From Arcobacter venerupis (GTDB lineage: Bacteria > Campylobacterota > Campylobacteria > Campylobacterales > Arcobacteraceae): 64,000 bases of DNA. Where the stretch lies: NCBI RefSeq assembly GCF_013201665.1, contig NZ_CP053840.1, positions 1,674,001 through 1,738,000 on the forward strand, given 5' to 3'. This document shows positions 8,049 to 17,269 of this stretch, in pieces (within the stretch, counting starts at the first letter, position 1; each line of letters opens with the position of its first letter). Under the pieces are notes generated by a model. That model had not been told where the DNA came from. It saw only the letters and a program-made list of their open reading frames with translations, and made no database searches. Both the position numbers and the translations under genes were made by a program.

Positions 8049-9956
8049 CTATTTATCCATCTCTTGTGGAATATTAAAGTAATATCCTTGAGAGTAATCA
8101 ACCTCAAGTAATTTTATCATTTCATAAATTTCTTTACTACTTACATGCTCAGCAATCACTTTAATTCCTGCTTCTTTTGCAAATTCAACAATATTTTTTA
8201 CTAATAAAAATGATATTTTATCTTCTAAAATTTTACTTATTAAAGAACCATCAACTTTTATGTAATCAATTTTTATTTGTGATAAATATACAAAATTTGA
8301 ATATCCACTTCCAAAATTATCAATAAATAGTTTATAGCCTAGTTTTTTCAGCATAATTAAATTCTCTTTTGCATTTTCAGAAGTTAATAAATCTTTGCTT
8401 TCAACGATTTCTAGACCTAATCTATTTGAAATATTATCTTCCAAAGCAAAATTCTTTAAGATTTGAAGAACTGAATTATCAGTAAGATCTTTTGAGTTTA
8501 TATTTAAATTTATTTTAATATCTTTATTTTCTTGTAACTTTTTATAACAGATTTTTAAAACAGATTTTGTAATATTTCTTAAAATAAATGTACCTTTGAT
8601 TACAGGTAAAATTTTTTCTGGAAGAATTACATTCCCATTTTTATCTATAATTCTTAGTAGTGCTTCATAATGTGAAACTTCTTGAGTTTTTGTATCTACA
8701 ATTTTTTGATAATAACAAATAACTTGATTTTTATCTATTGCATCTTTAATCTCATTTATTGAAATGCTTAAATCATTATTTTTATTTTCTCTTTCATCAT
8801 AAATTTCAATATTATTTCTACCTTTACTTTTAGCATTGTACAAAGCTAAATCGGCTAGTTTAAAGGCATCTGTAAAATTTCTTGATTTATTTGGTACTAA
8901 ATTTACTCCAATTGATACAGTTATATTCATAAATTCTTGATTGTTAATTTGGAATTTCTTTTCTTGAATATTTTTAAAAATTCTCTCAATTACATTTAAT
9001 GCACTTAAATTATCATTTCGATTGATTTTTGCCAAGATTACAAACTCTTCTCCTCCGTATCTAATAACAATATCCTCTTTTAAACGAATGGTTGAAGTTA
9101 TAGATTGAGCGATTTGAGTTAATATTTTATCTCCTGTATCATGTCCATAAGTATCATTTACTACTTTGAAATAATCAATATCTAAAGTTGCCAAAATATA
9201 TTCATCTAAATTTATAAAACTTTCTGATTCTTGTAGATAATTTCTATTATAAACTCCCGTTAATTTATCAGTATAAGCTGTTTTTTTAACTGCTGTATAT
9301 TTAAATGTTTGAACAATTAAAAGAATAAGAAAAATAACTATAATTAAAATAATTATAATAATTGCATATTTCATTAACTTAAGAATTTGATTTATGTCTT
9401 CAATTTTTTTAATTGAAAAATCAACAGCTAAAATAAGTTCAACCTTATTGTTTTTTACAATAGGAACTAAATAGGTAATTAATATTTGATGAGAATATCC
9501 ATGGTCGATTGTAAGAGGTTTTTTTGTTTCAAAAATTTCAAGCCATTTTGGATTATCTATGTCAAACTTTTGATTTAGAAAAGCTTTTTCACTATCTTTT
9601 GCTCCATCTGCTAAAAATCTAAATACTCCTCTGTAATCTTTATAAATTAAATAGGCATATTTTATATTTGAAGTTAATAATAGACTTAAATTCTTTTCAA
9701 TTTGTGCTCGTAAATTTACATTTGTCTCTATCTCTTTTACATAACTGCTAGAAATTGTTTCTAAGGCTTTATCTATAAATAAAGCATTGTTATTTGCTAT
9801 AGACATAACATCAAAAGTAGATATATCAATCATTTTATGAGTTATGTTTTTTTCTAATTTAATTGTTCCATAAAGTAATAATAAAAAAATACAAGATACA
9901 AAAGAAGCCAAAAATATTAAATATATTGGATTTTTGATAAATAAAATTTTCTTCAT
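8049..9956 (-). CDS. Membrane GGDEF/EAL cyclic-di-GMP protein
   Basis: A 635-residue inner-membrane protein. Helix 1 about residues 10-32, a periplasmic sensor region (about 35-190), helix 2 about 193-218, GGDEF domain (about 230-385) with an intact GGEEF active site (RYGGEEFVILA), and an EAL domain (about 395-632). The diguanylate cyclase half looks active. The EAL half keeps EALLR, the metal-binding Glu in GLEIVES and Lys in DYIKVDGS, but the usual DDFG is DNFG (FIDNFGSGYS), so phosphodiesterase activity is doubtful. Its ATG overlaps the stop of the YfiR-like gene by one base (TAATG), behind GGAGG. As last gene of the receptor/YfiR-like operon it is the probable signalling output. Confidence 0.9.
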   Translation of the reverse strand: MKKILFIKNPIYLIFLASFVSCIFLLLLYGTIKLEKNITHKMIDISTFDVMSIANNNALFIDKALETISSSYVKEIETNVNLRAQIEKNLSLLLTSNIKYAYLIYKDYRGVFRFLADGAKDSEKAFLNQKFDIDNPKWLEIFETKKPLTIDHGYSHQILITYLVPIVKNNKVELILAVDFSIKKIEDINQILKLMKYAIIIIILIIVIFLILLIVQTFKYTAVKKTAYTDKLTGVYNRNYLQESESFINLDEYILATLDIDYFKVVNDTYGHDTGDKILTQIAQSITSTIRLKEDIVIRYGGEEFVILAKINRNDNLSALNVIERIFKNIQEKKFQINNQEFMNITVSIGVNLVPNKSRNFTDAFKLADLALYNAKSKGRNNIEIYDERENKNNDLSISINEIKDAIDKNQVICYYQKIVDTKTQEVSHYEALLRIIDKNGNVILPEKILPVIKGTFILRNITKSVLKICYKKLQENKDIKINLNINSKDLTDNSVLQILKNFALEDNISNRLGLEIVESKDLLTSENAKENLIMLKKLGYKLFIDNFGSGYSNFVYLSQIKIDYIKVDGSLISKILEDKISFLLVKNIVEFAKEAGIKVIAEHVSSKEIYEMIKLLEVDYSQGYYFNIPQEMDK

Positions 9957-10414
9957 TAAAAATCCTCCACAAATTTATCATAATCTTTTGATAATTTTAT
10001 TTTTTCTTTTTCTAATCTAGCTTTTATAAAAGTGATATTAGGTCTACTTTTGTTCCAAAAAAATGCGCCAATATATCTATTATCGTTTAATAATTTTTCA
10101 TAGTTATTTGTAAAAAATATCTTGTTTTCATAATTTTTACAATAAAAATTTAAATTAACTTCTCTTTTTACAAAAATAAAATTTGCATCAACACAGTTAT
10201 TTGTTAAAGTAAAATTCTTAGAATATACACCTTTTTCCATATCTGAAATTTCTGGAATAAAAAGTTTAATATCATTTTTGATTGAAGCATTGGCAATATT
10301 TAATATGATTTGAGATTCAAGTTCTAGCTCTTTATCATATTTATTAAGTAAAAAAGTGTATTGTTCAGCATTTAAAAATGAAATAAGTGTTATTAAAAAT
10401 ATTATAAATTTCAT
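9956..10414 (-). CDS. Periplasmic YfiR-like protein
   Basis: A 152-residue exported protein. Residues 1-16 form a signal peptide (MKFIIFLITLISFLNAEQ). The rest is mostly beta/alpha with Cys in NNCVDANFIFV and NFYCKNYENK, ending in the segment YIGAFFWNKSRPNITFIKAR. The order 'Cys, IFV strand, IGAFFW, RPN, alternating hydrophobic tail' resembles the YfiR/DUF4154 fold, whose founding member represses a membrane diguanylate cyclase from the periplasm; this is a distant match by eye. The start is the ATG at 10412-10414, which overlaps the receptor stop by one base; an in-frame codon four residues earlier is less likely. Overlapped on both sides, it probably links receptor to cyclase. Confidence 0.62.
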   Translation of the reverse strand: MKFIIFLITLISFLNAEQYTFLLNKYDKELELESQIILNIANASIKNDIKLFIPEISDMEKGVYSKNFTLTNNCVDANFIFVKREVNLNFYCKNYENKIFFTNNYEKLLNDNRYIGAFFWNKSRPNITFIKARLEKEKIKLSKDYDKFVEDF

Positions 10415-12297
10415 TAAAACATCCACTTCATTGAAAGTGAAAATACTCTTTCATAATCATCAAGTACAAAATTATTTCCTGAATCTGTAAATATAGATTG
10501 TGTTGAACTATCCAAAAGATTCTCACCTTTTAAACTAATTTTTAAATTTTTATTTATATTATATGAAGTTCCCAATGAAATATTATAAGATGCATCCACA
10601 TTTAAATCTGCATAAGTATAAGCATTTCGATATATTAAAGAAGTGAAATATTCAAATTTATCATACTCTCCCATATACTTAATATTTGCACCCTTATCTG
10701 AATTACTTACATTCTCACTTATCTTTGTTGCAAAATAATTTAACGATAATTTGTCAATATCTGAAAGCTGATAGTCATAACTGTAAATAAAACCTTCTGT
10801 TTTAATAGTACGGTCACTAATATTCATAAATCCATATTTAGGATGATAATAAAGGAAATCATCTATTTGTACATTATGATGAGTTATTCTAAATTTTTGT
10901 TTTTCAGTTGTATAAACGCCCTCAATTGTGAAGTATTTATATTCTTGTACATCTAAATTTCTATTTGTAAAAGCATAATCAATATTATAAAAAGCTGGTG
11001 GAAGATAGGTTTTTGTGTAAAAAGTTTTTAAGCCAAAATTTTCATAAGGAGTATAAATAGCACCTACTCGATAAAGAGATTCTGTAATATCATCTAAAAA
11101 TCCAGTTCTTTTATATTTATCAACTTTTGCATTACCAATTAAAATTAAATTATCAAAAAGTTTGTAATCATCCTCAAGCATGAAAGAAATTATTTGTTCT
11201 TCATCAAAATCGGCATATTGATTTAAATTATCCACTTGATTAGAAAATTTGACTATTTTTACATTTTGTTTATCAAATCTTTTCTTTGACGCACTAAGTC
11301 CTGTTATAAAATTGTTCTTTCCATATTCATAAGACTTTGTAATATCAGCTTTTAATTTTGTTAATTTTAAATCCGAATCTAGTTCTTTAGAATTACTAAA
11401 ATATAATAAATCCATTCCTTCTTGATTTACTTCTTCATTTTTCATGTTATTTACATCTAAAGAAAGATTTAATTTGAGCGAATTGTCATTAAGAAAATAT
11501 TTTCGAACATCTACATAAAAATCTTTTCTGATAATCTCTCCATCATCGGGAACTGAATCATAAGCCAATCCAGTATAATTGTCTTTTGTCAAATCATTAT
11601 ATGCCATATTTATATCTGTTGTTTCATTATTTAAATTTAGAAATAGATATTTTCTTGTTGCGTCATTATTTAATTTATTTTCTTTGTATTTAGTACTTTC
11701 ATTGTTTTTTTCACTACTAAAAAATACTAAATGTGACCATCCATTTTCATATGCTTTTGAATTTGTTAGACTTTGAGCAGAACTACCTTTTGATGTTCCT
11801 TTTAAATTTAGCTCTGTTCCATTTTCTTTCATACCTTTTTTTGTATAAAGTCTTATAAAATAGATTCCGGTCTCAGTTCCATTAGAAAATGAGCTTTCAC
11901 CATAATATATCTCTATATGATCAATAAAATCTAAAGGCAAATCTCCCCAAGAGGTAGAGGCACTTTGAGTATAAATTGAACTAACTTCATGGTCGTTAAT
12001 AAAAATTCTTAAAAATCCACTAACTGCTGCTTTTGTAGCAGAAGGAGACACAGTTAAAACTCCAAATCTATTTTTGTTAAAATTTATAAGTGGTAATTCT
12101 TTTAAAACATCATTTAACTTATTATATTGCATAAGTTGTATATCTTTTTGAGAATAGATAAAAACATGCCCAAGTTTTTCATCTATTGTTTGTAATGATT
12201 TTTCGCTAGTAGTGTTATATTGTTGTAATAAATTATCTATGTCATTAGAAAATAGTAAGCTATGAAATATAAAAAATAATAAAAAATAAATTTTCAT
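10414..12297 (-). CDS. TonB-dependent outer-membrane receptor (operon with GGDEF/EAL protein)
   Basis: A 627-residue receptor: signal peptide (about 1-17), plug domain (about 45-160, including FIYSQKDIQLMQYNKLNDVL and YYGESSFSNGTETGIYFIRL) and a long beta-barrel ending in the aromatic residue Phe of SLSMKWMF, as expected for BAM-dependent insertion. The substrate is unknown; iron chelates are the obvious guess given the Fur-box-like site about 60 nt upstream and the adjacent TonB-ExbBD genes. The plug is more divergent than that of the other receptor here and I see no clear TonB box. It leads a three-gene operon with one-base overlaps, suggesting a sensing as well as an uptake role. Confidence 0.85.
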   Translation of the reverse strand: MKIYFLLFFIFHSLLFSNDIDNLLQQYNTTSEKSLQTIDEKLGHVFIYSQKDIQLMQYNKLNDVLKELPLINFNKNRFGVLTVSPSATKAAVSGFLRIFINDHEVSSIYTQSASTSWGDLPLDFIDHIEIYYGESSFSNGTETGIYFIRLYTKKGMKENGTELNLKGTSKGSSAQSLTNSKAYENGWSHLVFFSSEKNNESTKYKENKLNNDATRKYLFLNLNNETTDINMAYNDLTKDNYTGLAYDSVPDDGEIIRKDFYVDVRKYFLNDNSLKLNLSLDVNNMKNEEVNQEGMDLLYFSNSKELDSDLKLTKLKADITKSYEYGKNNFITGLSASKKRFDKQNVKIVKFSNQVDNLNQYADFDEEQIISFMLEDDYKLFDNLILIGNAKVDKYKRTGFLDDITESLYRVGAIYTPYENFGLKTFYTKTYLPPAFYNIDYAFTNRNLDVQEYKYFTIEGVYTTEKQKFRITHHNVQIDDFLYYHPKYGFMNISDRTIKTEGFIYSYDYQLSDIDKLSLNYFATKISENVSNSDKGANIKYMGEYDKFEYFTSLIYRNAYTYADLNVDASYNISLGTSYNINKNLKISLKGENLLDSSTQSIFTDSGNNFVLDDYERVFSLSMKWMF

Positions 12298-12357
12298 AAT
12301 GCCCTAGTTTTAAGTTTTTTGCGTATTGTAATTAAATTTTGGTTAATTTATAATTAC

Positions 12358-12372
12358 AATAATGATTATCTT
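12358..12372 (-). promoter_or_regulatory. Fur-box-like site upstream of the receptor operon
   Basis: AATAATGATTATCTT reads as two half-sites (AATAAT and ATTATC) around a central G, five of six positions symmetric. This is close to the GATAATGATTATC core bound by Fur. It sits between the tonB stop and the start of the receptor gene transcribed on the minus strand, where an iron-responsive operator would be expected. Such matches are common in AT-rich DNA, so this is moderate support only. Confidence 0.5.
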
Positions 12373-12375
12373 AGT

Positions 12376-13086
12376 CTAAATCAGTTTATATTCAATAGGA
12401 ATTTGAATCTCTATATTTTTATTTGTTTTTGGGAAGTTTTTTGAAGCTTCTTGAATTGCTTCAATTGTTGCATTCTGTAAGAATTTATGACCTTCAATAA
12501 TTTCAATACTTTCAACAGTACCATTTTCTAAAATTTTAAACCTAGCAATTACAACACCTTCAATAGAAAGTTTTTTTGCTTTCAAAGGATATTTAACATT
12601 TTCATTAATTAGTTTTCTAATAAGAGCTAGATGTTTATCTAAATACTCTTTTTTTTCATCAACAGATTTTGGTAAAATTTCTTTTTCTGTAGAGATAGAT
12701 TTTTCTACAGTTTTATCTGAAATTTCTTTTTCTAATTTTTCATTAACTTCAATCTTTTTTTCAACAATCTCTTTTTTTATATTTTTTTTCTCAACAACTT
12801 TTTTTTCAATCTTTTTTTTGACAATAGGAGTTGGTGTTTCAACAACTTTTTCTACTAATTCTTTTACCACTTCTTTTTGTTCTTTGAGTTCTGGTTCTTC
12901 TTTTATTTCTTCTTTTTGTTCACTCTTTATCTCCTGTTTTACTTCTACATGATTTAAAGATATTGTTTTTATTTCATCTACTTTTTCTATGATGATTTTA
13001 TCGTTTGAAAACGTATAAAAAATTCCTATTGCAAAAAAAACATAAAAACATAAAGCTATAAAAAAAGAGTTAAAATATCTTTTCAT
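12376..13086 (-). CDS. tonB: Energy transducer TonB
   Basis: Carries the energy of the ExbBD proton motor across the periplasm to outer-membrane receptors. 236 residues: one N-terminal helix (about 8-28), a charged Lys/Glu-rich spacer (about 45-140) in place of the more usual Pro-Lys repeats, and the C-terminal TonB domain (about 148-236; VKYPLKAKKLSIEGVVIARF). The ATG overlaps the exbD stop by four bases (ATGA). It is last in the receptor-PepSY-exbB-exbD-tonB series. Confidence 0.93.
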   Translation of the reverse strand: MKRYFNSFFIALCFYVFFAIGIFYTFSNDKIIIEKVDEIKTISLNHVEVKQEIKSEQKEEIKEEPELKEQKEVVKELVEKVVETPTPIVKKKIEKKVVEKKNIKKEIVEKKIEVNEKLEKEISDKTVEKSISTEKEILPKSVDEKKEYLDKHLALIRKLINENVKYPLKAKKLSIEGVVIARFKILENGTVESIEIIEGHKFLQNATIEAIQEASKNFPKTNKNIEIQIPIEYKLI

Positions 13087-13460
13087 TTTTTTGTCACAAT
13101 TGAGATATTTGAGTATTCGTAGCTTTTTAACATATCTAAGATAGATACAAAAGTCTCAAATTTTGCATTTTTATCACTATTTATATGAATTGGTGTATCT
13201 TTTGGGAATTGTAAAATATGTTCTTTTATATTGTCTAAACCCTCTATAAAGTTATTACAATAAAAAGTTCCATCCTCTTTAATTACTATAATTATCTCTT
13301 TATCTACTTTTAAATTATTTGCATTTGTTGCAGTTGGCAGGGATATTGGAATTATCCCTTTTGATATAAAAGTTGAAGTCATTAAAACAATAGTTAAAAG
13401 TACAAGTAATACGTCAATAAAAGGTATTACATTTATAGAATCATACTTCTTCAGTTTCAT
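13083..13460 (-). CDS. exbD: Biopolymer transporter ExbD
   Basis: 125-residue stator subunit of the TonB motor. A single N-terminal helix (about 10-32) carries the proton-path Asp in VIPFIDVLLVLLTI, followed by a periplasmic domain (about 40-125). The first codons lie inside the end of exbB (20-nt overlap), so the pair is translated together and should assemble stoichiometrically. Confidence 0.94.
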   Translation of the reverse strand: MKLKKYDSINVIPFIDVLLVLLTIVLMTSTFISKGIIPISLPTATNANNLKVDKEIIIVIKEDGTFYCNNFIEGLDNIKEHILQFPKDTPIHINSDKNAKFETFVSILDMLKSYEYSNISIVTKK

Positions 13461-13866
13461 ATTTACTCTCTAACACTTCTGCATAACGACCTAAAATATT
13501 ATAAAAAATCTGAGAAGCAATAGCAACCACAAGTCCAGCAGCAGTTGCTTTTAAAGCAAGTGCCAATGAACTCATAATTTTTGCAGCTTCTATATCACCA
13601 TTTCCCATAGTCATAAAAGTAAGCATAATTGCCAACACAGTTCCAAGCAATCCAATATATGGAGAATTTGAAGCAATTGTTCCAATAATTGTAAGATGTT
13701 TTGTCAAAGCAATATCTAGAGCTTTTTTATTTTTATAACTTGATACATCCATGTTTTTATAAAAAATTACCCTTTCAATAAAAAACCAAAAAGAGATAAA
13801 ACTCATAAATATAAGCAAGGCAATAACACCATAATCAACTAGATTTTTTAAAACTTCTATATTCAT
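13441..13866 (-). CDS. exbB: MotA/TolQ/ExbB proton channel subunit ExbB
   Basis: 141-residue proton-channel protein with three helices (about 10-31, 60-85 and 100-123). The conserved second and third helices carry NSPYIGLLGTVLAIMLTF and SLALALKATAAGLVVAI, the pattern of the ExbB/TolQ pore. It is short, lacking the long cytoplasmic N-terminus of the E. coli protein, as is common for small ExbBs in this phylum. ATGA overlap with the PepSY gene upstream and 20-nt overlap with exbD downstream. Confidence 0.93.
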   Translation of the reverse strand: MNIEVLKNLVDYGVIALLIFMSFISFWFFIERVIFYKNMDVSSYKNKKALDIALTKHLTIIGTIASNSPYIGLLGTVLAIMLTFMTMGNGDIEAAKIMSSLALALKATAAGLVVAIASQIFYNILGRYAEVLESKYETEEV

Positions 13867-15218
13867 TGTAAAATCCTTTTTCTTAAATTACTTCTTAAAT
13901 ACCATCTAACAACACCTGTAATTAAAAGTACAAGTAAAAGTATTGAAGCTATATCATTTATCCAAATCCACCAAGAAGCAAAAAAACTTCCATCATGCAA
14001 AGAGTATAAAAGATTATGTAAAGTTACATTGTCAAAAACTGGCAATTTTATATCATGACTATGAGATGAGAAATATTGGATTTTTCCATCTTTAAAAAAT
14101 ATATCTTTGAACATATGTGGAGTATCTTCTAAAACTTTAAAACTGTTATTGTCTAAAACTCTATTTGATGAACCCATTCCACTAACATATAAAACATCGC
14201 CTTTTCTAATAAGTTTATAGGCAAACCCTTCTGAAACAAATTCAAAATTAATTAAATCACTACTTTTGAAAATTCCAAATCTATTTCCAATATAAAAATC
14301 TTTTCCATCAAAATCCGCTCCAAAAATATCACTTTTTAGAGTTTTATAAACTGGTGGTAAAATCTTGTTTGGAATTGTAATTTCATTCATAAATTTATTT
14401 AAATCTTTGCCATGATCAAGAAAAATACCACTTATTACTAAAAGTATTATAGGAATTATTGCAATTATTGAAAAAATGTTTGAATGAAGTTTTACAAAAT
14501 ACTTTATACTATTTTTGTAGGTTTTACTACTTTTTATATTTTTAATAAGCCACCATAAAATAAAACCACTAAAACCCAAAATTATTAAAACAATTGCAGC
14601 ATAATCATTTATTAATAATGAAATATGCCCATCAAAAAGACCTCTTCCATAGTGTATATCTCGTACTAATCTTGAAAGAGTTATATCATTAGTTAGTAAC
14701 TTTTCAGGAATTGCAACTTCTTTATCAAATAATATTAGATTAGTATTTAAATCCACAAAAATTACATTTGTTTTATCTTCTACTACTAATAATCTATCTT
14801 TGTATATATTTAAAGATTTTATAATCTTTCCATTTAATAGATATTTATTCCAATTTAAACTTTTAAATCCTTTTTTATAAATACCATTTGCTGTTGCTAC
14901 ATATAAAAAATCATCGCTATTTTTTATAGAATAAACAACTTCATCAAGGGTTTGAATAAAATTCTCTCCTGCATCAAAACTCTCATAAATTCCCCTAGCT
15001 CCACCTGCAATTATATGTTTTTCATCATTCGGATTTATCAAATAGGCATAAAAACTTCCATTATTTAGTTTATATACACTTGAGGGAACATCTTTTAAAG
15101 TAGTAGTATGTAAGAACTTCCAATTATAATGATCTAAAAAAAATCCGGTAATTGAAAGTATTAAAATAACCACTCCAGCTATTAAGCCAGAGATTTTATG
15201 TATTTTTCTATTTGTCAT
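13863..15218 (-). CDS. PepSY-associated membrane protein with internal duplication
   Basis: A 451-residue inner-membrane protein of the PepSY_TM type, which often accompanies siderophore receptors and may reduce or handle the imported iron complex. Each half repeats one plan: a His next to a helix ending in FLDH (KISGLIAGVVILILSITGFF; then SIIAIIPIILLVISGIFLDH), a periplasmic stretch rich in short beta segments, and a second His followed by a Trp-rich helix (GFSGFILWWL; LLITGVVRWYL). The paired membrane His residues could ligate haem, as in related reductases; that is inference. The gene lies 8 nt after the receptor and overlaps exbB by 4 nt, so it belongs to the uptake operon. Confidence 0.78.
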   Translation of the reverse strand: MTNRKIHKISGLIAGVVILILSITGFFLDHYNWKFLHTTTLKDVPSSVYKLNNGSFYAYLINPNDEKHIIAGGARGIYESFDAGENFIQTLDEVVYSIKNSDDFLYVATANGIYKKGFKSLNWNKYLLNGKIIKSLNIYKDRLLVVEDKTNVIFVDLNTNLILFDKEVAIPEKLLTNDITLSRLVRDIHYGRGLFDGHISLLINDYAAIVLIILGFSGFILWWLIKNIKSSKTYKNSIKYFVKLHSNIFSIIAIIPIILLVISGIFLDHGKDLNKFMNEITIPNKILPPVYKTLKSDIFGADFDGKDFYIGNRFGIFKSSDLINFEFVSEGFAYKLIRKGDVLYVSGMGSSNRVLDNNSFKVLEDTPHMFKDIFFKDGKIQYFSSHSHDIKLPVFDNVTLHNLLYSLHDGSFFASWWIWINDIASILLLVLLITGVVRWYLRSNLRKRILQ

Positions 15219-15226
15219 GATTTTTA

Positions 15227-17269
15227 CTAAAACTTATAATTTAGACCAGCATAATAAGCTCTTGGATTACCAGGAGTATAACTATCTGACCAACTACTTG
15301 ATGCACTTGTAGCGTATTTTTTATCTGTAATATTTGTAACTTTTCCAAAAATAGAAAGACTTTTTGAAAGATTATAAGTCCCTTTTACATTTCCAACTTC
15401 GTAACCTGAATATTTTTTTGTATTTTCATTATTCATATAATAATCACCAACATATTGGATTTCACCCATTAATGTTAGTTTTTTCATAAAATATGGATTG
15501 TAAAATAGTCTAAAATTTCCCGTATGATTTGGGGCTTCAGCCATTTCATTATCTTTATAATTATCATCATCAACAAAGTTATGTTTACTATAACTATATG
15601 CAATTTTTGAAGAAATATCTTCTGTTAGATTTGAGAATAAAGTTAATTCCATACCTTTATGTTCTGATTTCCCACCATTTAAATAATAAGTATTTCCATC
15701 AGCATCTTTATTTGTTGTAATCGTATCTTCTATATTCATAAAATATAGACTTGATTCAACATAAGCTTTTTCAAACTCTTTTTTAAATCCTACTTCATAA
15801 GTATTTGTTGTTTCTGGATCTAATTTTGCTTCTGAATATCCAGCTTTCATAGAATATAATTTTGTTGCAGATGGAATTGTAAAACCATTTGCATATCTTG
15901 TATATAAAGTTGTTGTTTCATCTAATTTATAAGTAAATGAAGCTTTTGGACTAAAGTGAGTAAAGCTATCTTCTTTATCATTTGGTCTGTAATAAACTCC
16001 AGAAGCATCAGTTCCAGTTGAGAGATTATTTTTATAATCAAATTTATTATAATCAAACCTTGCACCTAAATCAAAATCTAGTTTGTCTGTCATTTCCCAT
16101 TTATTATTTACATAAGGAGCAATTGCTGTATATGTTACATCATAATCATAAATTGAACCTTTTGGATATGTTTTTCCACTAGCTGTTGTTGCAAAATCTT
16201 GATTATAAACTAAAGATGAATCTGTATATTCTGTATCAAAACCAAAAATAACTTCTCCATAATTTGTATCTAAAGTATTTCTTTGAAGTAAACCAAGAGT
16301 ATATATTTTAGTATCGTTTGATGGAAGATTTTTTTCCCATGTAGCTACATATTTATTTTCATTAAATCTAATATATGGAGTTAAAACTATTTCTAGATTG
16401 TCATTAGTATAATTTGCCCAATCAACACTAAGTCTTGCAAAATCGAACTCTCTTCTTATATCTGTATTGTTTAAAGCTGTATAAAAAGAAGCTTTATCAC
16501 TAGCTTTTTTTGAAGCATCTGTAATATAAGAATAATCACTAAAACTATCGGCTTGTTCGGCATCTGTTTTTGTATAGTTAAATATAGTTTTTAAGATATT
16601 TTCATCATTATATTTATAGTCATATCTTAGATTTGCTTCAACTCTATCATAAGAAGTGTGTTCTCTATATCCATCTTCTGTTGAATAACTAACATTTGCT
16701 CTATATGCTGATTTTTCATCTATAGTATCACTCATTTCTGCTTTTGCAGAATAAAAACCAAAACTTCCTGCTGTTGTTTTTACTTCTCTCTCAAGCTGTT
16801 TAGAAGGCTTTTCCAATGAGTTTACATTAATAGTTGCCGCAACTGCATCAGAACCATATAAGGCACTTCCTGCACCTTTTAAAACTTCAACATTATCTGC
16901 ATTTTCAAAACTTGTATATGCTAAACCATTGTGATTAAAAAAACCTGAAGATTGAACAGCAATTCCATCTTGCATAAATAAATAATATCCATTTGTACCA
17001 TTTGGCATACGAATAGCAGTTGTGTGTCCAATTCCTGAACTTGTTTGTTCAATTCGAACACCTGAAAGTGAGTTTAACAACTCTTTTTGAGTAGTAGCTT
17101 GGTCTAAATCAATTTCATTCTTATCTTTTTTTGAAATACTATTTGCGATGACAAGATTTTGTTCTTCTTGTTTAGTTTGGGTTACACTTATTTGATTTAA
17201 TTCTATTATTGAATCATTTGCTAAAAGATAAGTGCAAACACTTAATGATAAGATAAGTTTTTTGCTCAT
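15227..17269 (-). CDS. TonB-dependent receptor, siderophore/haem type
   Basis: Outer-membrane gated porin for an iron chelate. I start it at the ATG at 17267-17269, giving a clean signal peptide (MSKKLILSLSVCTYLLA) and a protein of 680 residues; an upstream in-frame start would add 14 non-signal residues. A TonB-box-like segment (ELNQISVTQ) follows the signal peptide. The plug shows ELLNSLSGVRIEQ and the typical NVEVLKGAGSALYGSDAVAA. The barrel ends RAYYAGLNYKF with terminal Phe. It heads the operon that continues with the PepSY protein and exbB-exbD-tonB. The substrate cannot be read from sequence. Confidence 0.92.
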   Translation of the reverse strand: MSKKLILSLSVCTYLLANDSIIELNQISVTQTKQEEQNLVIANSISKKDKNEIDLDQATTQKELLNSLSGVRIEQTSSGIGHTTAIRMPNGTNGYYLFMQDGIAVQSSGFFNHNGLAYTSFENADNVEVLKGAGSALYGSDAVAATINVNSLEKPSKQLEREVKTTAGSFGFYSAKAEMSDTIDEKSAYRANVSYSTEDGYREHTSYDRVEANLRYDYKYNDENILKTIFNYTKTDAEQADSFSDYSYITDASKKASDKASFYTALNNTDIRREFDFARLSVDWANYTNDNLEIVLTPYIRFNENKYVATWEKNLPSNDTKIYTLGLLQRNTLDTNYGEVIFGFDTEYTDSSLVYNQDFATTASGKTYPKGSIYDYDVTYTAIAPYVNNKWEMTDKLDFDLGARFDYNKFDYKNNLSTGTDASGVYYRPNDKEDSFTHFSPKASFTYKLDETTTLYTRYANGFTIPSATKLYSMKAGYSEAKLDPETTNTYEVGFKKEFEKAYVESSLYFMNIEDTITTNKDADGNTYYLNGGKSEHKGMELTLFSNLTEDISSKIAYSYSKHNFVDDDNYKDNEMAEAPNHTGNFRLFYNPYFMKKLTLMGEIQYVGDYYMNNENTKKYSGYEVGNVKGTYNLSKSLSIFGKVTNITDKKYATSASSSWSDSYTPGNPRAYYAGLNYKF

